Numbered from the stretch's first letter, positions 29,975 to 41,388 are shown. The stretch: 41,960 nucleotides of DNA from Anaeromyces robustus (GCA_002104895.1 MCFG01000497.1:1-41960); one strand, 5' to 3'. Notes: generated from the sequence alone by a model not told the origin. Translations and numbers: made by a program.

Positions 29975-31285
29975 TTATGATTGTTCTTCTACAACCATAT
30001 CTTGTGTTGTTTCTACAACACGTTCTTTTTTATCGGTCATAATCTTAACCTTATCTTTGTCTACGACAGATTGGTTAAGATCTGAAATTGTTTTATAAGA
30101 TATTATAGTTGGTGGTCCATAATAGATGTTTTCTCTTTTTGTTCGTTTTACGATTAATTTACCAGGTAAATTAAATACTCTATTGTTCATATCTAACTTA
30201 CCCTTAGTATCTACTTGTTGTCTATTTGGTGCATCTATTTCTATTTCTGTTTGTGTTGTTAAACCATAAGTATTACTAGAAGCGGCTTTAAATTGTGTAA
30301 GTTCTGTTGTGTTACTAGCTTCTACTGCTATTTGACCATAAGTTCTAAACATACATCCTGTAGTAACTCCTCCTAAAATACCTACATTTGTTAATAGATC
30401 TTTATTATCTATATGTGGGAATCTATAGAAGAATGATGCTCTATCATATATTTGACCTAACTTAACTATTAAATTATGCTTATATGTTCTATTAGGTTCT
30501 ATCATAATCCTAGTTACCTTCTTAACTTTCCAAAAAGTATTAAATAATCTATAATTTGTTGGATTCATACCTAAACTATTCCACTTACTTTGGCTAACCG
30601 ATGTTGCATAATTAGTATTTTGAGTATTAGTACTAGTAGTTTTCTCTACATTATCTATTTGATTACCAGAAGTTTCAACATATTCTCCAGTTTGTGTAGC
30701 GGTACTAAAAGCATTAGCAGATTCACTAAATGTAACATCTTGTTGAATATTTTGAGATGGATAAAGTATTCTATTATATCCTATAGTTATTGGATGAGAA
30801 TTATAGTACATACAAGCTTCGGGATATGGTATATCTGGATATTCTACTACATTACTTTGTGGGTATCCATTGGCTGCTGTTGCTGCTGATGAACCTGTTA
30901 ATACTGGTGGTGCTGATTGTACATTAACATATAATTGATTATAATCCCAAAATGGTTTTGGATCTGTATTTACGTAATCCTTTTTAGCTATAATATCGTA
31001 TATATCTACATACATATTATAATTTGTTGGATTACTAATTTCATATTGATAAACTGCTTTACCAATATATAACGACTTTTGTTCATTTAGATATTGAGCA
31101 TAAGATACATTTACATTAGTTTGGGATCCTGTTGCATTGAATAAATAATCTTTAGCAGCGTTTTCATTTGATGCGGCAGTTGATAGTTGTTGCATATAAT
31201 TCCAGAAATAATCATAAACATCTGATACGGTCATGTGAAGAAATGTAGAATATCTATATTTATTAAATCCTACGTTTTCTACTAC
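29975..31285 (-). CDS. CRESS-DNA-virus-like capsid protein, N-terminally truncated
   Basis: A 436-codon frame without stops. It is open from the LTR junction (VVENVGFNKYRYSTFLH) into an ATG at 31234 that looks internal, so the start and any basic N-terminus are missing. The composition (Tyr, Asn, Thr, Ser rich, many beta-type segments) and phrases such as YQYEISNPTNYNMYVDIYDI near 31050, then LFNTFWKVKKVTRIMIEPNR and TYKHNLIVKLGQI near 30470-30560, resemble the jelly-roll capsid of CRESS-DNA viruses. In those, an F..(Y/W)KI..vk.i.l.PG-type strand precedes a basic strand. This is recognition by pattern, not by search. The complete frame in an AT-rich, decaying neighbourhood indicates recent entry or selection. 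Confidence 0.6.
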   Translation of the reverse strand, partial: VVENVGFNKYRYSTFLHMTVSDVYDYFWNYMQQLSTAASNENAAKDYLFNATGSQTNVNVSYAQYLNEQKSLYIGKAVYQYEISNPTNYNMYVDIYDIIAKKDYVNTDPKPFWDYNQLYVNVQSAPPVLTGSSAATAANGYPQSNVVEYPDIPYPEACMYYNSHPITIGYNRILYPSQNIQQDVTFSESANAFSTATQTGEYVETSGNQIDNVEKTTSTNTQNTNYATSVSQSKWNSLGMNPTNYRLFNTFWKVKKVTRIMIEPNRTYKHNLIVKLGQIYDRASFFYRFPHIDNKDLLTNVGILGGVTTGCMFRTYGQIAVEASNTTELTQFKAASSNTYGLTTQTEIEIDAPNRQQVDTKGKLDMNNRVFNLPGKLIVKRTKRENIYYGPPTIISYKTISDLNQSVVDKDKVKIMTDKKERVVETTQDMVVEEQS

Positions 31286-31431
31286 ATTTATTTTGTTTTG
31301 AACTTTATTTAATTGATTTAAATTATTGTTTCACAATAATTTTACAGAAATATTTTTTGTAATTCAGTTACTTGAAAAGTGGCTGAATTTACAATTAAAG
31401 ATATTATAATGTGGCGCATAATATCTTTACA

Positions 31432-31710
31432 ACTTGTGATAGGCAACCGAAGGATCTAATTTGTCGATAATATAATCTTCAGGATTTTATTTCTTTTAAT
31501 TTTCTTTATCTTTTCAGAAATAACATAGTCGACAAGGTTGTTAATATCCAAGAGATAGAGCATGTTAGTTTTCCAGCTATTATAATTATCAGTATTTAAG
31601 GTAATAGTATGAGTAAAATAATCAGTATAGTTGAAGGATATATTTTGTCTGTTTTCTGGTTCACTGATTTCACCATCTCTGGTTCTTCTATTATTCAATC
31701 TTACGGACAT
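31432..31710 (-). pseudogene. Ty1/copia Gag N-terminus, frameshifted and cut by LTR-A
   Basis: Starts at ATG 31710. Residues TLNTDNYNSWKTNMLYLLDI match the start of copia Gag (LN..NY..W...M...L). The frame breaks near 31495; with a shift it continues NPEDYIIDKLDPSVAYHK to the LTR edge at 31431. The rest of gag is missing. Confidence 0.75.
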
Positions 31711-31759
31711 ATTATACGATCTTTATCAATATAGAATTGTTTATTAGACAATATTATGA

Positions 31760-32418
31760 AATGAATTATTGAAATATATGAAAAAAAAAATCAATTTATA
31801 CGATGGATTTATATTTTGAAAATAATATTTTATCAAATGTTATCATGATGATACACAATTTTAATTACAGTAATGATATGATTTATTTATATTTTATTGA
31901 TTTTAAAAGTTAATATAATTTATTTATATTGATTTTAAAAGTTAATTATAATATAATTTAATTGAGATAATTAATTATAATTTGAGTATAATTATTATAA
32001 ATAAAATTTCTGATTGGGCATGTATTAATTTTCATATATTTTTAAAAATAGAAATAAAGTGTGTTAAATTATGATGTTAATGAACTTAATATTTAAGTTT
32101 AATTTTAATTAATGTTTAATTTGGGATAAATATATATTATATTAATAAATTTATTGATTAATGAGTATGAGAAATAATTTTAAATTCATGTTTATATTTT
32201 TTATAGTTAATTCTTATGTTAAAATTCATATGTGTATAGTCATATTATTATTTGTATAAATATTCAATATTATAACTTAATTAATGTATTTCATGAATAC
32301 TTATTTTAATTTTTATTAATTTTCAATTAAAATTAGTTAATATAGCTGAAATTTTATTTAAATTTTAACTTATTTTATCTATTTCAGCTCTTTTTATTTA
32401 TATAGCTGACCCTTATTA
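31760..32418 (-). mobile_element. putative copia LTR upstream of the gag relic
   Basis: On minus, the copia pol sequence stops and tgtaataagggtcagc starts at about 32418. From there to the gag leader the sequence is non-coding, with a TATA-like ctatataaataaaaag. This fits a 5' LTR of the gag at 31710 inserted into the older copia pol. The 3' edge and duplication were not found. Confidence 0.4.
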
Positions 32419-34420
32419 CATGGTTGGATTTTCAGAATATCTAGCAACCATTCCGATTGCGAAAGAAATATCAGGTCTTGTACATCTGGATAAATAAATC
32501 AAAGATCCTACAGCACTTTTATAGGTAGTTTTATCAAAGGTGTGTTGTCCTTTTTGTTTAATTTGTTTTCTCCTGAACAAGGTGTTTTTATTTTCTTATA
32601 TTTGTAATATTAAATTTTTGTAAAATTTCATTAATTAATTGTGTTTGTGAAATTGAATAATTGAATTTTTGTTTTTCAATTTTTATTCCTAAAATATAAT
32701 TTGCTTTCCCACAATTTGAAATTTTAAATGTTTTCTTGATCTTTTTAATTATTGTGAATATGATAATCTTTTCCAGTAATTAAAAGATCATCAACATATA
32801 CACCTATTATGAATACAACTTTCTTCCCCGCCATTTTCTTAAAAATACAAGATTTTGATAATAATTGAGTAAACTTGTTATTTTTAAGAAAATTAGTAAA
32901 GTGTATATTCCATTGACAGCCAGATTATTTAAGGCCGTATAAAGCTTTCTTAAGTAACCAATAGCCTTTACCAAAATTTTTATCACCTGGAGGCACTGGG
33001 ATATAAATTTTTTTATCCAATTGCGCATTTAAATATGCAGCTTTAATGTCTAACTGCATAATATTCCGATTAAATTTTGAAGCAATAGCTATAAGTAGTT
33101 TTAGGCTATCAATGCTTAAGGTAGGAGAGTATGTTAATTCATAATCAGTACTTTTTCTTTGTGTAAATCCTCTAGCACTAAACGGGCTTTGAATTTTATA
33201 ATATTACCATTACTATCTTTCTTAATAGTATAAACCCATTTTGTAGAAGTTGGTTTTACACCTTTAGGTAAATGCTTAATAAAAGTCATGATTTCATTAT
33301 CATAGAAATTTTGAATTTCATCTTTCATTGCTTTAATCCAATATTTACCATATTTACATGATATAGCTTGTTTGTATGAAAGAAGTATATCCGTAATGAT
33401 ACTTTCATTTCCATTAGAAAAAGTACATGAACAGTTAACATAATAGCGGTGATTAAGTTTTTCGATATTTTCGAGTATAAATTTTGGCCTTTTATGTTCT
33501 AATAGACTACTAGGTCTTTTTACCTTCTCAATTGGAGTAGGTTTAAGTTCACCATTATCTAAATTTTCATTTTTTCTTTTTAATGAGAAGCTGTTTGTAT
33601 GATAAGTATTAGTATTAATTCTCTTATGTTGAGTGGTATTATTTTCATTACCTAGGCTTGAATCAGATTCAGCAAGAGAGTGTTTTCTTTTATGAGAAGT
33701 TTTGTAAATTTTATTATCTCTTCTGTTTAAAGAAGAATTATTATTATTGTTTAATAATTCAGTATTAATCGGTTTATAAGTTTTAATATTTTGTTCATTT
33801 AATTTATTAGATAAAGTACTTTGATTTTCAATTGTAGTTTTATTTTCAGAAGATGAATCTTCTTCATCATTATTATTTTGCTTTGTATTAGTAACATTTT
33901 CAATATTTTGAATAGTCTCGTTATATAATGCATTATTATAATTAAATCTAACAATATCAATTTTTTCAGTGTTTGTAGTAAAGTCATCAGTTATATAATT
34001 ATCGTTATTAAGGAGGTTATTATAATTTAATTTGTAACGTTCGTTTGCCTTTAAGGCGGAAGGAGTACTTTCGTCAAACTCAACTTCATTTACTAGATGG
34101 ATACTGAAGTCTACAGGATTCATTATTATATAACAATGAGATTCGTTATTAATCCCGAGAAACACGCCTTTGACACCTTAAGTGTCGACTTTAACTCTGT
34201 TTTGGAAAAAATCCTTGTAGTATGCTGTACAGCCAAATACTTTTATATATTTAATATCAACTTTTTTGTTATAGAATATTTCATTAGGAATCTTATTTTT
34301 AATTAATTTGTGAGGTGTGATATTATACAAGGAGTTAGCATATTTTATCGATTAATCCCAAAATTCAAGACTCATTTTAGCCCATCTTAATAGAGTTCTT
34401 GTACAATTTATGATTGTGTA
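32419..34420 (-). pseudogene. Ty1/copia Pol relic (integrase end and reverse transcriptase)
   Basis: From 34420 down: integrase end (TRTLLRWAKMSLEFWD, KYANSLYNITPHKLI, VFGCTAYYKDFF), then an open block 34165-33134 (GVFLGINNESHCYIIMNPVD, a long Asn/Ser-rich linker, AMKDEIQNFYDNEIMTFIKH, WVYTIKKDSNGNIIKFKARL). After a shift near 33160 it continues YSPTLSIDSLKLLIAIASKF, MQLDIKAAYLNAQLDKKIYI, KKALYGLK-stop, the catalytic YVDDLLITG near 32785-32810, and finally VARYSENPT at the left end. The order IN before RT is diagnostic for Ty1/copia. Several stops and shifts make it inactive, and RNase H is missing. Confidence 0.85.
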
Positions 34421-35190
34421 TGTAAAGATATTTAACGCCACAGCGTAAAATCCTTATATGTAATTTAAGCTACTATACGTAGTGATTAAAATTACATAAA
34501 ATAATTCTGTAAAATTATTGTGAAACAATAATTTAAATCAATTAAATAAAGTTCAAAACAGAATAATTATTAAATTTTAATTTTTAATTTATAAAATTTT
34601 TCATTGTTTTTAAATTTAAAATATATAATAAATATATTATTAATATTAGAATAATAAATAAATAATAAATGAACTCAATTGAAATTATTTAGTCTTAGTT
34701 TTAATAGTTAATTTAAAATTTCTATTTTTAGAAATAATAAATAAATTTATTAAATATTAAAGTTTACTTAGATAGTCCGTAAATAAATAGAAATTAGATA
34801 TAAATAAATTAGTATAATATTGATATAAAATGAACATATAAACTTTAATTAATATAAAAATTATTACACATAAATTTATTCCTGATTACATTAAAAATAA
34901 TATGTAGTAATCATAGGATATGAATTATATGTGGCACATTAGTAGTCATGTGTAAACATGATTTACATATAATTAGACATAATTTTATAATTCTATTAAT
35001 AATTTACTTATTTTATAATATTTACTTTATATTATTTTTTATATTGTTATAATATATTACTGTTTAGTAATTATATATAGTTATAATATACTTTTATTAT
35101 ATTATATTAAAAATACACTTAAATAGTAAAATTAACAATATATTAAAAACATGTTCTTGAATTTATAATTGAAAAGTGTAATTGTTATAG
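34421..35190 (+). mobile_element. divergent LTR-A copy interrupting copia integrase
   Basis: Starts tgtaaagatatttaacgcc at 34421 and follows LTR-A from ctgtaaaattattgtg to aattagtataatat (about 34823). About 330 bp without LTR-A similarity follow, then an LTR-A-like piece (gaatttataattgaaaagtg, then taattgttat) near 35158-35182. The 5' hairpin found in the other copies is decayed. It cuts the copia integrase. The right end is not clear. Confidence 0.65.
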
Positions 35191-35450
35191 AAGGTTTATT
35201 GAAATAGATAAACAAATTATATAAATAAAGTTTAATTAATTATTCTCTAAAAGAGTAAAGAACTCAGTTATATCATTTGGTGGAGATATCGGTTCTTTTA
35301 AGGAAAGTGTTATAATATTTTTAATATTTTATAGAAAATTTTAGTGTATCGTGATTTAATATTGTTTACTATTTGATTAAAAGTAAACAAACAAATTAAT
35401 TTTTTATAGAAAAACGCAATATAAATACAACCTACCCAACCTTGCTATAG
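35191..35450. other. AT-rich spacer, no gene seen
   Basis: No frame, repeat or RNA gene was recognised between the LTR-A remnant and the gag fragment. Confidence 0.3.
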
Positions 35451-36190
35451 ATTAAGAATGCTCTAGCTGAACATTACAAAGCTGAAGACGTGGACGCCGA
35501 AGAACTACTGGAAGAGTTGAAGGAATTAAGAATATCAAGACATGAAGACATGAAAGCCTTCAACTATAAATATTTAGAGAAATATGAAAAGTTAGAAGAG
35601 GCCGACAAAGCAATCATATCAATTTCAGACTACCTAAATGCGATTGAAAATAGAGAAGCTTGGAAAGGAGTCAAACTTTTAGGAAGAAAAGTAACTCTAG
35701 AAGCCGCCATGAAAACTACTGAACTACGCGAAAAAGTTAACCAACAATTAAAAAAAAAGAGAAGTGCCTACCTTAGAAGAAACGACTTCTCTTATTCCAG
35801 CTATTATGATGACTCTAACTTCTCTAATAATAATAACAATAATAATAATAATAGAAACAGAAATAGAGAAGTAGCCAATAAGGAAGCAAGTAGACAGTAT
35901 TATAAAACTCTTACTTGTTACTTATGCAACCAGCCCGGACATAAGAAATTTGAATGCCCTATTTTGGAAAGTTCAGAATTTTTGGAGTGGATTGTTACCA
36001 GAAAGAGCCAAGGAATGAATAGAAAAGAAGAAAATGAAGATAGAAATTCACGTTTAAACTACTAAGTAGGAGTAAGCGTCCTCCCAGTAATAAAGGCGCA
36101 GATTTGATAAGAAACTTTTTCTTAGATGCTACCAAAAGAAAAGAAATAGCTTTGGAACCAAGTACTGAAGTAAGAAAAAAGTTAATAAAA
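35451..36190 (+). pseudogene. gag: Ty3-type Gag fragment with CCHC zinc knuckle
   Basis: Open from just after a stop at 35448 (NALAEHYKAEDVDAEELLEE) to 36065, with no ATG at a plausible start, so the N-terminal capsid part is missing. It has a helical middle (YLEKYEKLEEADKAIISISD), an Asn/Arg-rich stretch, and a zinc knuckle CYLCNQPGHKKFEC near 35919-35960. A shift at the end restores another 40 codons (KRPPSNKGADLIRNFFLDAT) up to 36190, where it meets an LTR-C in inverted orientation. It could come from the same family as the pol at 37886-40215, but orientation and position have been rearranged. Confidence 0.75.
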
Positions 36191-36833
36191 TAATACAAGT
36201 ATTTATAAAAATATAAATAAAATAATTAAAAATTATTAAATAAAAACAAGTAAAAATGTATAAAAATAATAATAAAATAAATAATAAAAATAAATAATAT
36301 TATTAATAAAATTATAAAAATAAACTGTTTATTTATTTATAAAGTAAATAAAATTAATTGTTATTTCTAATTTAGAAATGTTTAAGTGTAAAGAATATTT
36401 AAAAAGTATTTAGAAAGTATTTTAAAAGTGTTTTTAGAAACTATTTTCGAGTCATATTATTTAATTAAAATATTTTAGAATCTTTTATTATTTTTATAAT
36501 AATAATTATAAATTGTTTATAATTTATATAAATTTAATATTTAATAATATTTTTAAGAATTGATTTAGTTTAAGATAATAATGATAAAGATATTGTTTTA
36601 AAATATAATTTAATAATCTTATTATTTTTTTATTAATGTTATTAATTATTTTAAATGATAATTCAATATAATATTAAAATTTATTAATTATTTGAAGTTT
36701 AGAAAATAATTATAATTAAAGTAAATTAATAATAAATTATAGAGAATAATAATAAATAAAAATTATTAAAATTTTTAAAAGTTAATATTATAATTAAAAG
36801 TTCTATAAAAATTTCATTATTTATCAAAATTGA
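36190..36833 (-). mobile_element. truncated LTR-C, inverted
   Basis: The minus strand from 36833 starts tgataaataatgaaattt and matches 19682-20330 almost base for base; it stops at about 36190 against the gag fragment. The remaining about 390 bp of the LTR are missing. Confidence 0.8.
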
Positions 36834-36841
36834 AACATATG

Positions 36842-37872
36842 GAAAATATTATCTTAATTTCTTATAACTAAGAAAAGTGATAATATTTATGTTCTTTTGG
36901 AATAGTTGTCTAAATTATTCGTTTACACAAAAATTGTTTTATTAGAAACACAATAAAAATTGTTTTATTATTAAAATTGTTTTATTAATTTTATTTATTA
37001 AAATAAATTTTAAAAGTTAATTAAGATTAAGAATAAAACTATTCTAGTATTTATTTATAAATCTTTAATTTTATTATAATTTTTATTATTTAAAAATTAT
37101 TAAACTATACTATTTAAAGCTAAACTATGTTTTAATTTTATTATTTGACTAATTTTATATTGTAATTAGCGAAGAGAAAATTTACATGAATTATTTTACA
37201 GATATTTATATTTTTCTTGAAATTTAAACTATTTACAATAAAAGAAATAAAAGAATAATTATTTACAATAAAATAATTAATAAAATAAACAAATAGAATA
37301 AAATAATAAATATAAAATATTAATAAAAGAATTATTTAGAATGTAGAAAATAATTAAAGTATTAATAAAAGAAGTATTTAGAATAATAAAATAAATAAAT
37401 TTGTTTATTAATTTTTAATAAAATTAATTGTTATTTTTAATTTAGAATTATTATTATATTATAAAGAATAATTAATAATTTATTTTAAAGTCATGTTATA
37501 TTATTAAAGTGTTTTAATTTATAATTTTATAATAATTATTAATAATAATATTTATTTTATTTTAATAAAAATATTAAAAACATTGTCTAAAGTATTCATT
37601 TTGTGTTCTGTTTACTTTTAAAGTGTAATTTATTATTTTTATTAATATTAAAAGTAATTTCTCGAAGTTATAAATTTTATTTAATAATATTTATTAATTT
37701 AATTTGATAAATTAAATTTTATTATATCTTTCTAGAAGAAGTTAAGTTAATTTGGTTGTAAATTTTTGGTAACTTGTTTTAATTGATCTTTAATAAATTT
37801 TAGGTTATTTTTGATTTAACCTAAAAATCAATCATTATAATTAATTATTATTTATTAATTTAATTATTTATC
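36842..37872 (-). mobile_element. LTR-C, 3' LTR of the pol at 37886
   Basis: About 1030 bp on the minus strand, starting tgataaataattaaatt at 37872 and ending near tattttcca at 36842. It directly follows the stop of the minus-strand pol, the place of a 3' LTR. It is more divergent from 19682-20710 than the truncated neighbour, and keeps the TATA-like box near 37210 and the end block (agataatattttcca). Only about 8 bases separate it from the next LTR-C. Confidence 0.65.
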
Positions 37873-37885
37873 AATTCCTCGGCGA

Positions 37886-40215
37886 TTAAGAGTGAACTTC
37901 GTCCCTTGAAGTTAAGTTTTCTTCGGGAATAACATAAGAAAAAACATTTTTAATATGAACATTTCGGTTGAGTAATTTTCCAGTTTGAGGATCTTCTAAA
38001 ACCAAGGTATTAAATTTTTGTTTGTTAACTACTTTATACGGTCCATAGAAGTATGGATTTAACTTACTTCTACCAATTAATCTTATCATAACAAAATCTC
38101 CTGGCTTATAAGTCTTTTTTAAAGCTTTGGATAATCCAATTCGATGTTCCCAGTATTGATTAGCGAAATTGGAATATTCAGTAGCTTGTTTGACCCAATT
38201 TTGATGTCTTAAAAATCTTCTGAAGATATATTCTTCTTCAGTTTCATTTGGATCTTTATAAATGTCAGGAAAAATTACTTCTAGTGGCCAAGTACTTCTT
38301 CTTCCGTATAGAAGTTCAAAACTACTAAATTTTGTTTTAGAACTTTTTGTAGTTCTAAGAGCCCATAATGCGGATGGTAAATATTCATCCCATTCACTTT
38401 CATTTTCAACTAATAAACGTAGTATTTTCCCAATTTCTTTGTTTCGGTTTTCTATCATCCCATTAGACTCTGGATGATGTGGAGAAACAAAATGTACCCA
38501 GGAATCATATAAGTCAATCATCATTTTAGTGATGTCGGACATAAAAGAACTTCCATTGTCAGTAACAATTATTTCAGGTGGACCATGCCTAGTTATTACT
38601 TCAATTAAAAATTTGATTACTTCTTCAAATTTCATGTTTGGGATTGGTTTTGCTTCAACCCATTTCGTGAAGTAATCAACAAGAGTAATGATATATGAAT
38701 TGCCATTTTTAGTAATAGGCAAAGGACCAATAATATCTAATCCAACTCGAGTGAAAGGTTGTTCAACTGGAGTAAGATTATCTTCGGTATGTTTTGGGAA
38801 AGGCTTTGGACGACAAAGTTGACATTTGCGGCAAGACTTGATCCAAAATCTGACATCATTCCAGATGCCTGGCCAATAATAAGAATTTAGAATTCTTTGG
38901 ACAGTCTTTTCTGCGCCTTCATGAGCAACTTCATGAGCACGACTAATAATGTCCTTTTTATCCTCATCTTTGTAAATTACTTTAAGATATAAGTTATTTC
39001 TTATGTAATAAAGAGTACCGTCAACTACCTGATAATTTTTAGTAAAGTATTTTTCAATTCCTTCAGGTAGATCTAAGTTTTTAGGATTAAAGTCAGCTAA
39101 AATTGCATTAATACAATTTATAATGCCATTAGAATCTTTAGAAGGTAATCTGGATAATGCATCAGCGAAAACATTTTTCTTTCCTTTTTCGTATTTAAGT
39201 TCAATTTTATATTTATTGAACTCTTCGATCCATCTCATAACTCTACCTTTAACAGGTATTGTATTTTTGTATAGGCCGATTAATGGTTTATGATCAGTAA
39301 TAAATACTGTTGGTTGTTTACTACTGATTAAATAATGCCTTAATTTTTGAATTGCGTAGTAAATAGCTAAACCTTCAAGATCAGTAACAGAATAGTTTTT
39401 CTCTGAAGTGGAAAGAGTACGACTAACACAACAAATTGGGTGTTCCAATTTGTCCTCCTCCACCTGTAAAAGGACAGCTCCGATGCCTTGAGAAGAAGCA
39501 TCAGTTCTAACAATGAATTCTTTGTCAAAGTCGGGATAACTTAAAATAGGATCGGAAAGTAAGCATTGGCGAATATCTTCAAAAGCTTCATTACGATCAG
39601 GAGTCCATAAATATTCTTGGTTTTTCTTTAGTAATTTAAATAAAGGTTCGGCTCTTATAGAAAAGTTTTGAATAAACTTTCTATAATAACTAGCGAGACC
39701 AAGGAAAGATCTTAATTTGTTTACGTTTCTAGGTGCGTTCCACAAAGCTATACTTTGAACTTTTGATGGAACAGTTTTTAAACCATTAGGTGTTAATACA
39801 TGACCGAGGACTTCAACAGATGTTTGGAAGAATTTGCATTTTTGTAAGTTAAGTGAAAGATTATATTTAGAAAGATTTCGAAAACTTGTTGTAAATGTTC
39901 TAAGTGTTCTTCGAGTGACTTAGAATAAACAACAATATCATCTATCTATACAAATAGACATTTACCAATTAATGGGAGAAGAATTCGATTCATCTCTCTT
40001 TGGAATGTAGCAGGAGCGTTAGTTAAGCCAAAAGGCATAACTAAGAAATTATAGTTTCCGAATTTAGTAGTAAAGGCAGTTTTCTCGATGTCTTTGGGAT
40101 TCATTGGGATTTGATGATATCCCAAAAACAGATCAAGAGCAGAGAATATAATAGCACCTTTAACTGAAGATAAAAGTTCTTCGATGAAAGGTAGTGCATA
40201 AGAGTCTTTAATAGT
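37886..40215 (-). pseudogene. pol: Ty3/gypsy Pol (RT-RNase H-integrase) of another family, with damaged RT
   Basis: From 40215 down: [40 protein letters not shown], then the catalytic motif reads V-stop-IDD (TAG at 39946-39948 replaces the Tyr of YIDD), and a further shift lies near 39870. From 39745 the frame is clean for 619 codons: RNase H (VRTDASSQGIGAVLLQ, ITDHKPL), HHCC finger (HEVAHEGAEKT, then CRKCQLC near 38815-38945), integrase core (GLDIIGPLP/TLVDYFTKW, VTDNGSSF, GMIENRNKEI) and a GPF-like end (FYGPYKVVNKQKF). No chromodomain. The upstream end is fused to another element at 40216. It cannot make an active RT. Confidence 0.88.
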
Positions 40216-41388
40216 CTAAGAACGGAGTTAATAAACGATTGGAAGACAGCTGGGGCATTTTTTAATCCAAATGGCATTACTAAGTATTCGTAATGACCAT
40301 ATTTAGTACGGAAGGCAGTTTTATATTCGTCACCTTCCTTAATTCTAATTAAATTATAAGCGGAGCGTAAATCTAATTTAGTAAAATATTTTGCTCCTTT
40401 AAAGCGTTCGATTATGTCTCTAATAAGCGGAATAGGATAAGAGTTTCTAACTGTAACCGCATTTAATTTTTTATAATCGACGCAAAGTCTAAGAGAACCA
40501 TCACGTTTCTTCTGGAATAAGACAGGATAACCTGCAGGAGAGTTGGATTCTCTGATAAAGCCCTTTTCTGACATGTCCATGATATATTCCTTGAGGGTTT
40601 CTTCTTCTTCTAGAGATAATTGATAGATAGGACCATAATGAAGAGTAGCACCATCTTTTAGAATAATTTCACAATCGGTAAGACGGTGTGGAGGGAGTTT
40701 GTCTGCTTCTTTTTTGCTAAAGACAACTGCAAGATCTCTATATGGTTCTGGGATATCTTCAATATTAGGTTCCTCAGATCCAGAGACATCTTTTTGTGAA
40801 AGGAAAGAGTAAATTAAAAAATTATAATTATAATGGTTCGACTCATTATTTTTATTATAAGAAAAAGTTTTTATTAAATCATTTTTAAAATGATTTAAAC
40901 TAAGAGTAGAATAAACATATTTATTTCGATAATTATAGTGGATTTTATATTTCTCCATAAATTGATTACCAAGAAGTAAATCGACAGGGAGATGGTCTGA
41001 GACCAAAAATTTTTGCTTAAAACGAATAAATCTGAATTTCTTGTTGATAAATAATTTTATTTGAAATTTTAGAGATACAAAGCTATTTATTGAATCTGTA
41101 TCTCCACTGATTCCTTTTATTAAAATTTTATTTTGACATTCGTTGATATTTAAATTAAGTTTTTTTAACAAGATTTGATAAAATAAAGTTACAAAGTGAT
41201 CCAGTATCTAGAATGGATCTAACTTGGTATTTAATAATTTTGTTATTCTCATTTAAAATAGGAATGTGTGATTTAAATGAGAAAAATGATTCAGGGAGAC
41301 TATTGTTTATGGTAGTTAAATTATGTTGAACTTTCTTTGAGAAGTTCAAAGGAGAGGACTTCTTTTGAAGTCCATCAACTAGTTTTTT
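40216..41388 (-). pseudogene. pol: Ty3/gypsy Pol N-terminal part, family 1 copy 2
   Basis: Nearly identical to 2750-3925. Protease LDTGSLCNF with the normal DTG (codon at 41200-41202), then a seventh T in a run at 41160-41166 (six in copy 1) shifts the frame. After that, protease end, linker and RT fingers/palm ([36 protein letters not shown]) are open down to VLR, where the sequence switches to the other family at 40216. The catalytic YLDD, RNase H and integrase of family 1 are absent. Confidence 0.88.

Larger units (their letters stand above)
29303..31285. mobile_element. endogenous CRESS-DNA-virus-like fragment
   Basis: Comparison with the uninterrupted LTR-A at 17946 shows the LTR stops after 29302 (aaattaata) and resumes at 31286 (atttattttg), with nothing lost or duplicated. 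The 1983-bp insert holds two convergent open frames that both run through their outer junction: an unidentified end fragment on plus (29304-29726) and a capsid-like frame on minus (29975-31285). There is no LTR, TIR, transposase or RT. Two convergent genes in about 2 kb would fit a small circular single-stranded DNA virus genome opened and inserted after losing a part. The viral call rests on the capsid-like protein alone and no search was run. Confidence 0.6.
28818..31431 (-). mobile_element. LTR-A copy split by a virus-like insertion
   Basis: The minus strand begins tgtaaagatattatgcgcc at 31431 and ends ttctttaca at 28818. The LTR itself is 631 bp; the other 1983 bp (29303-31285) are foreign. 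It lies upstream of the family A gag-pro in the same orientation, so it is probably that element's 5' LTR. Its outer edge falls in the copia gag, so the family A element inserted there. Confidence 0.88.

Noticed and set aside
30590-30889. Plus-strand Ser/Ile/Cys-rich frame of 99 codons inside the viral-like insert
   Set aside because: Shadow of the capsid-like frame on the opposite strand, with low-complexity composition and no support of its own.
29303-31285. Insert as a normal transposon or retroelement
   Set aside because: No terminal repeats, no target duplication and no transposase or RT frame; the junction is blunt relative to the intact LTR-A.
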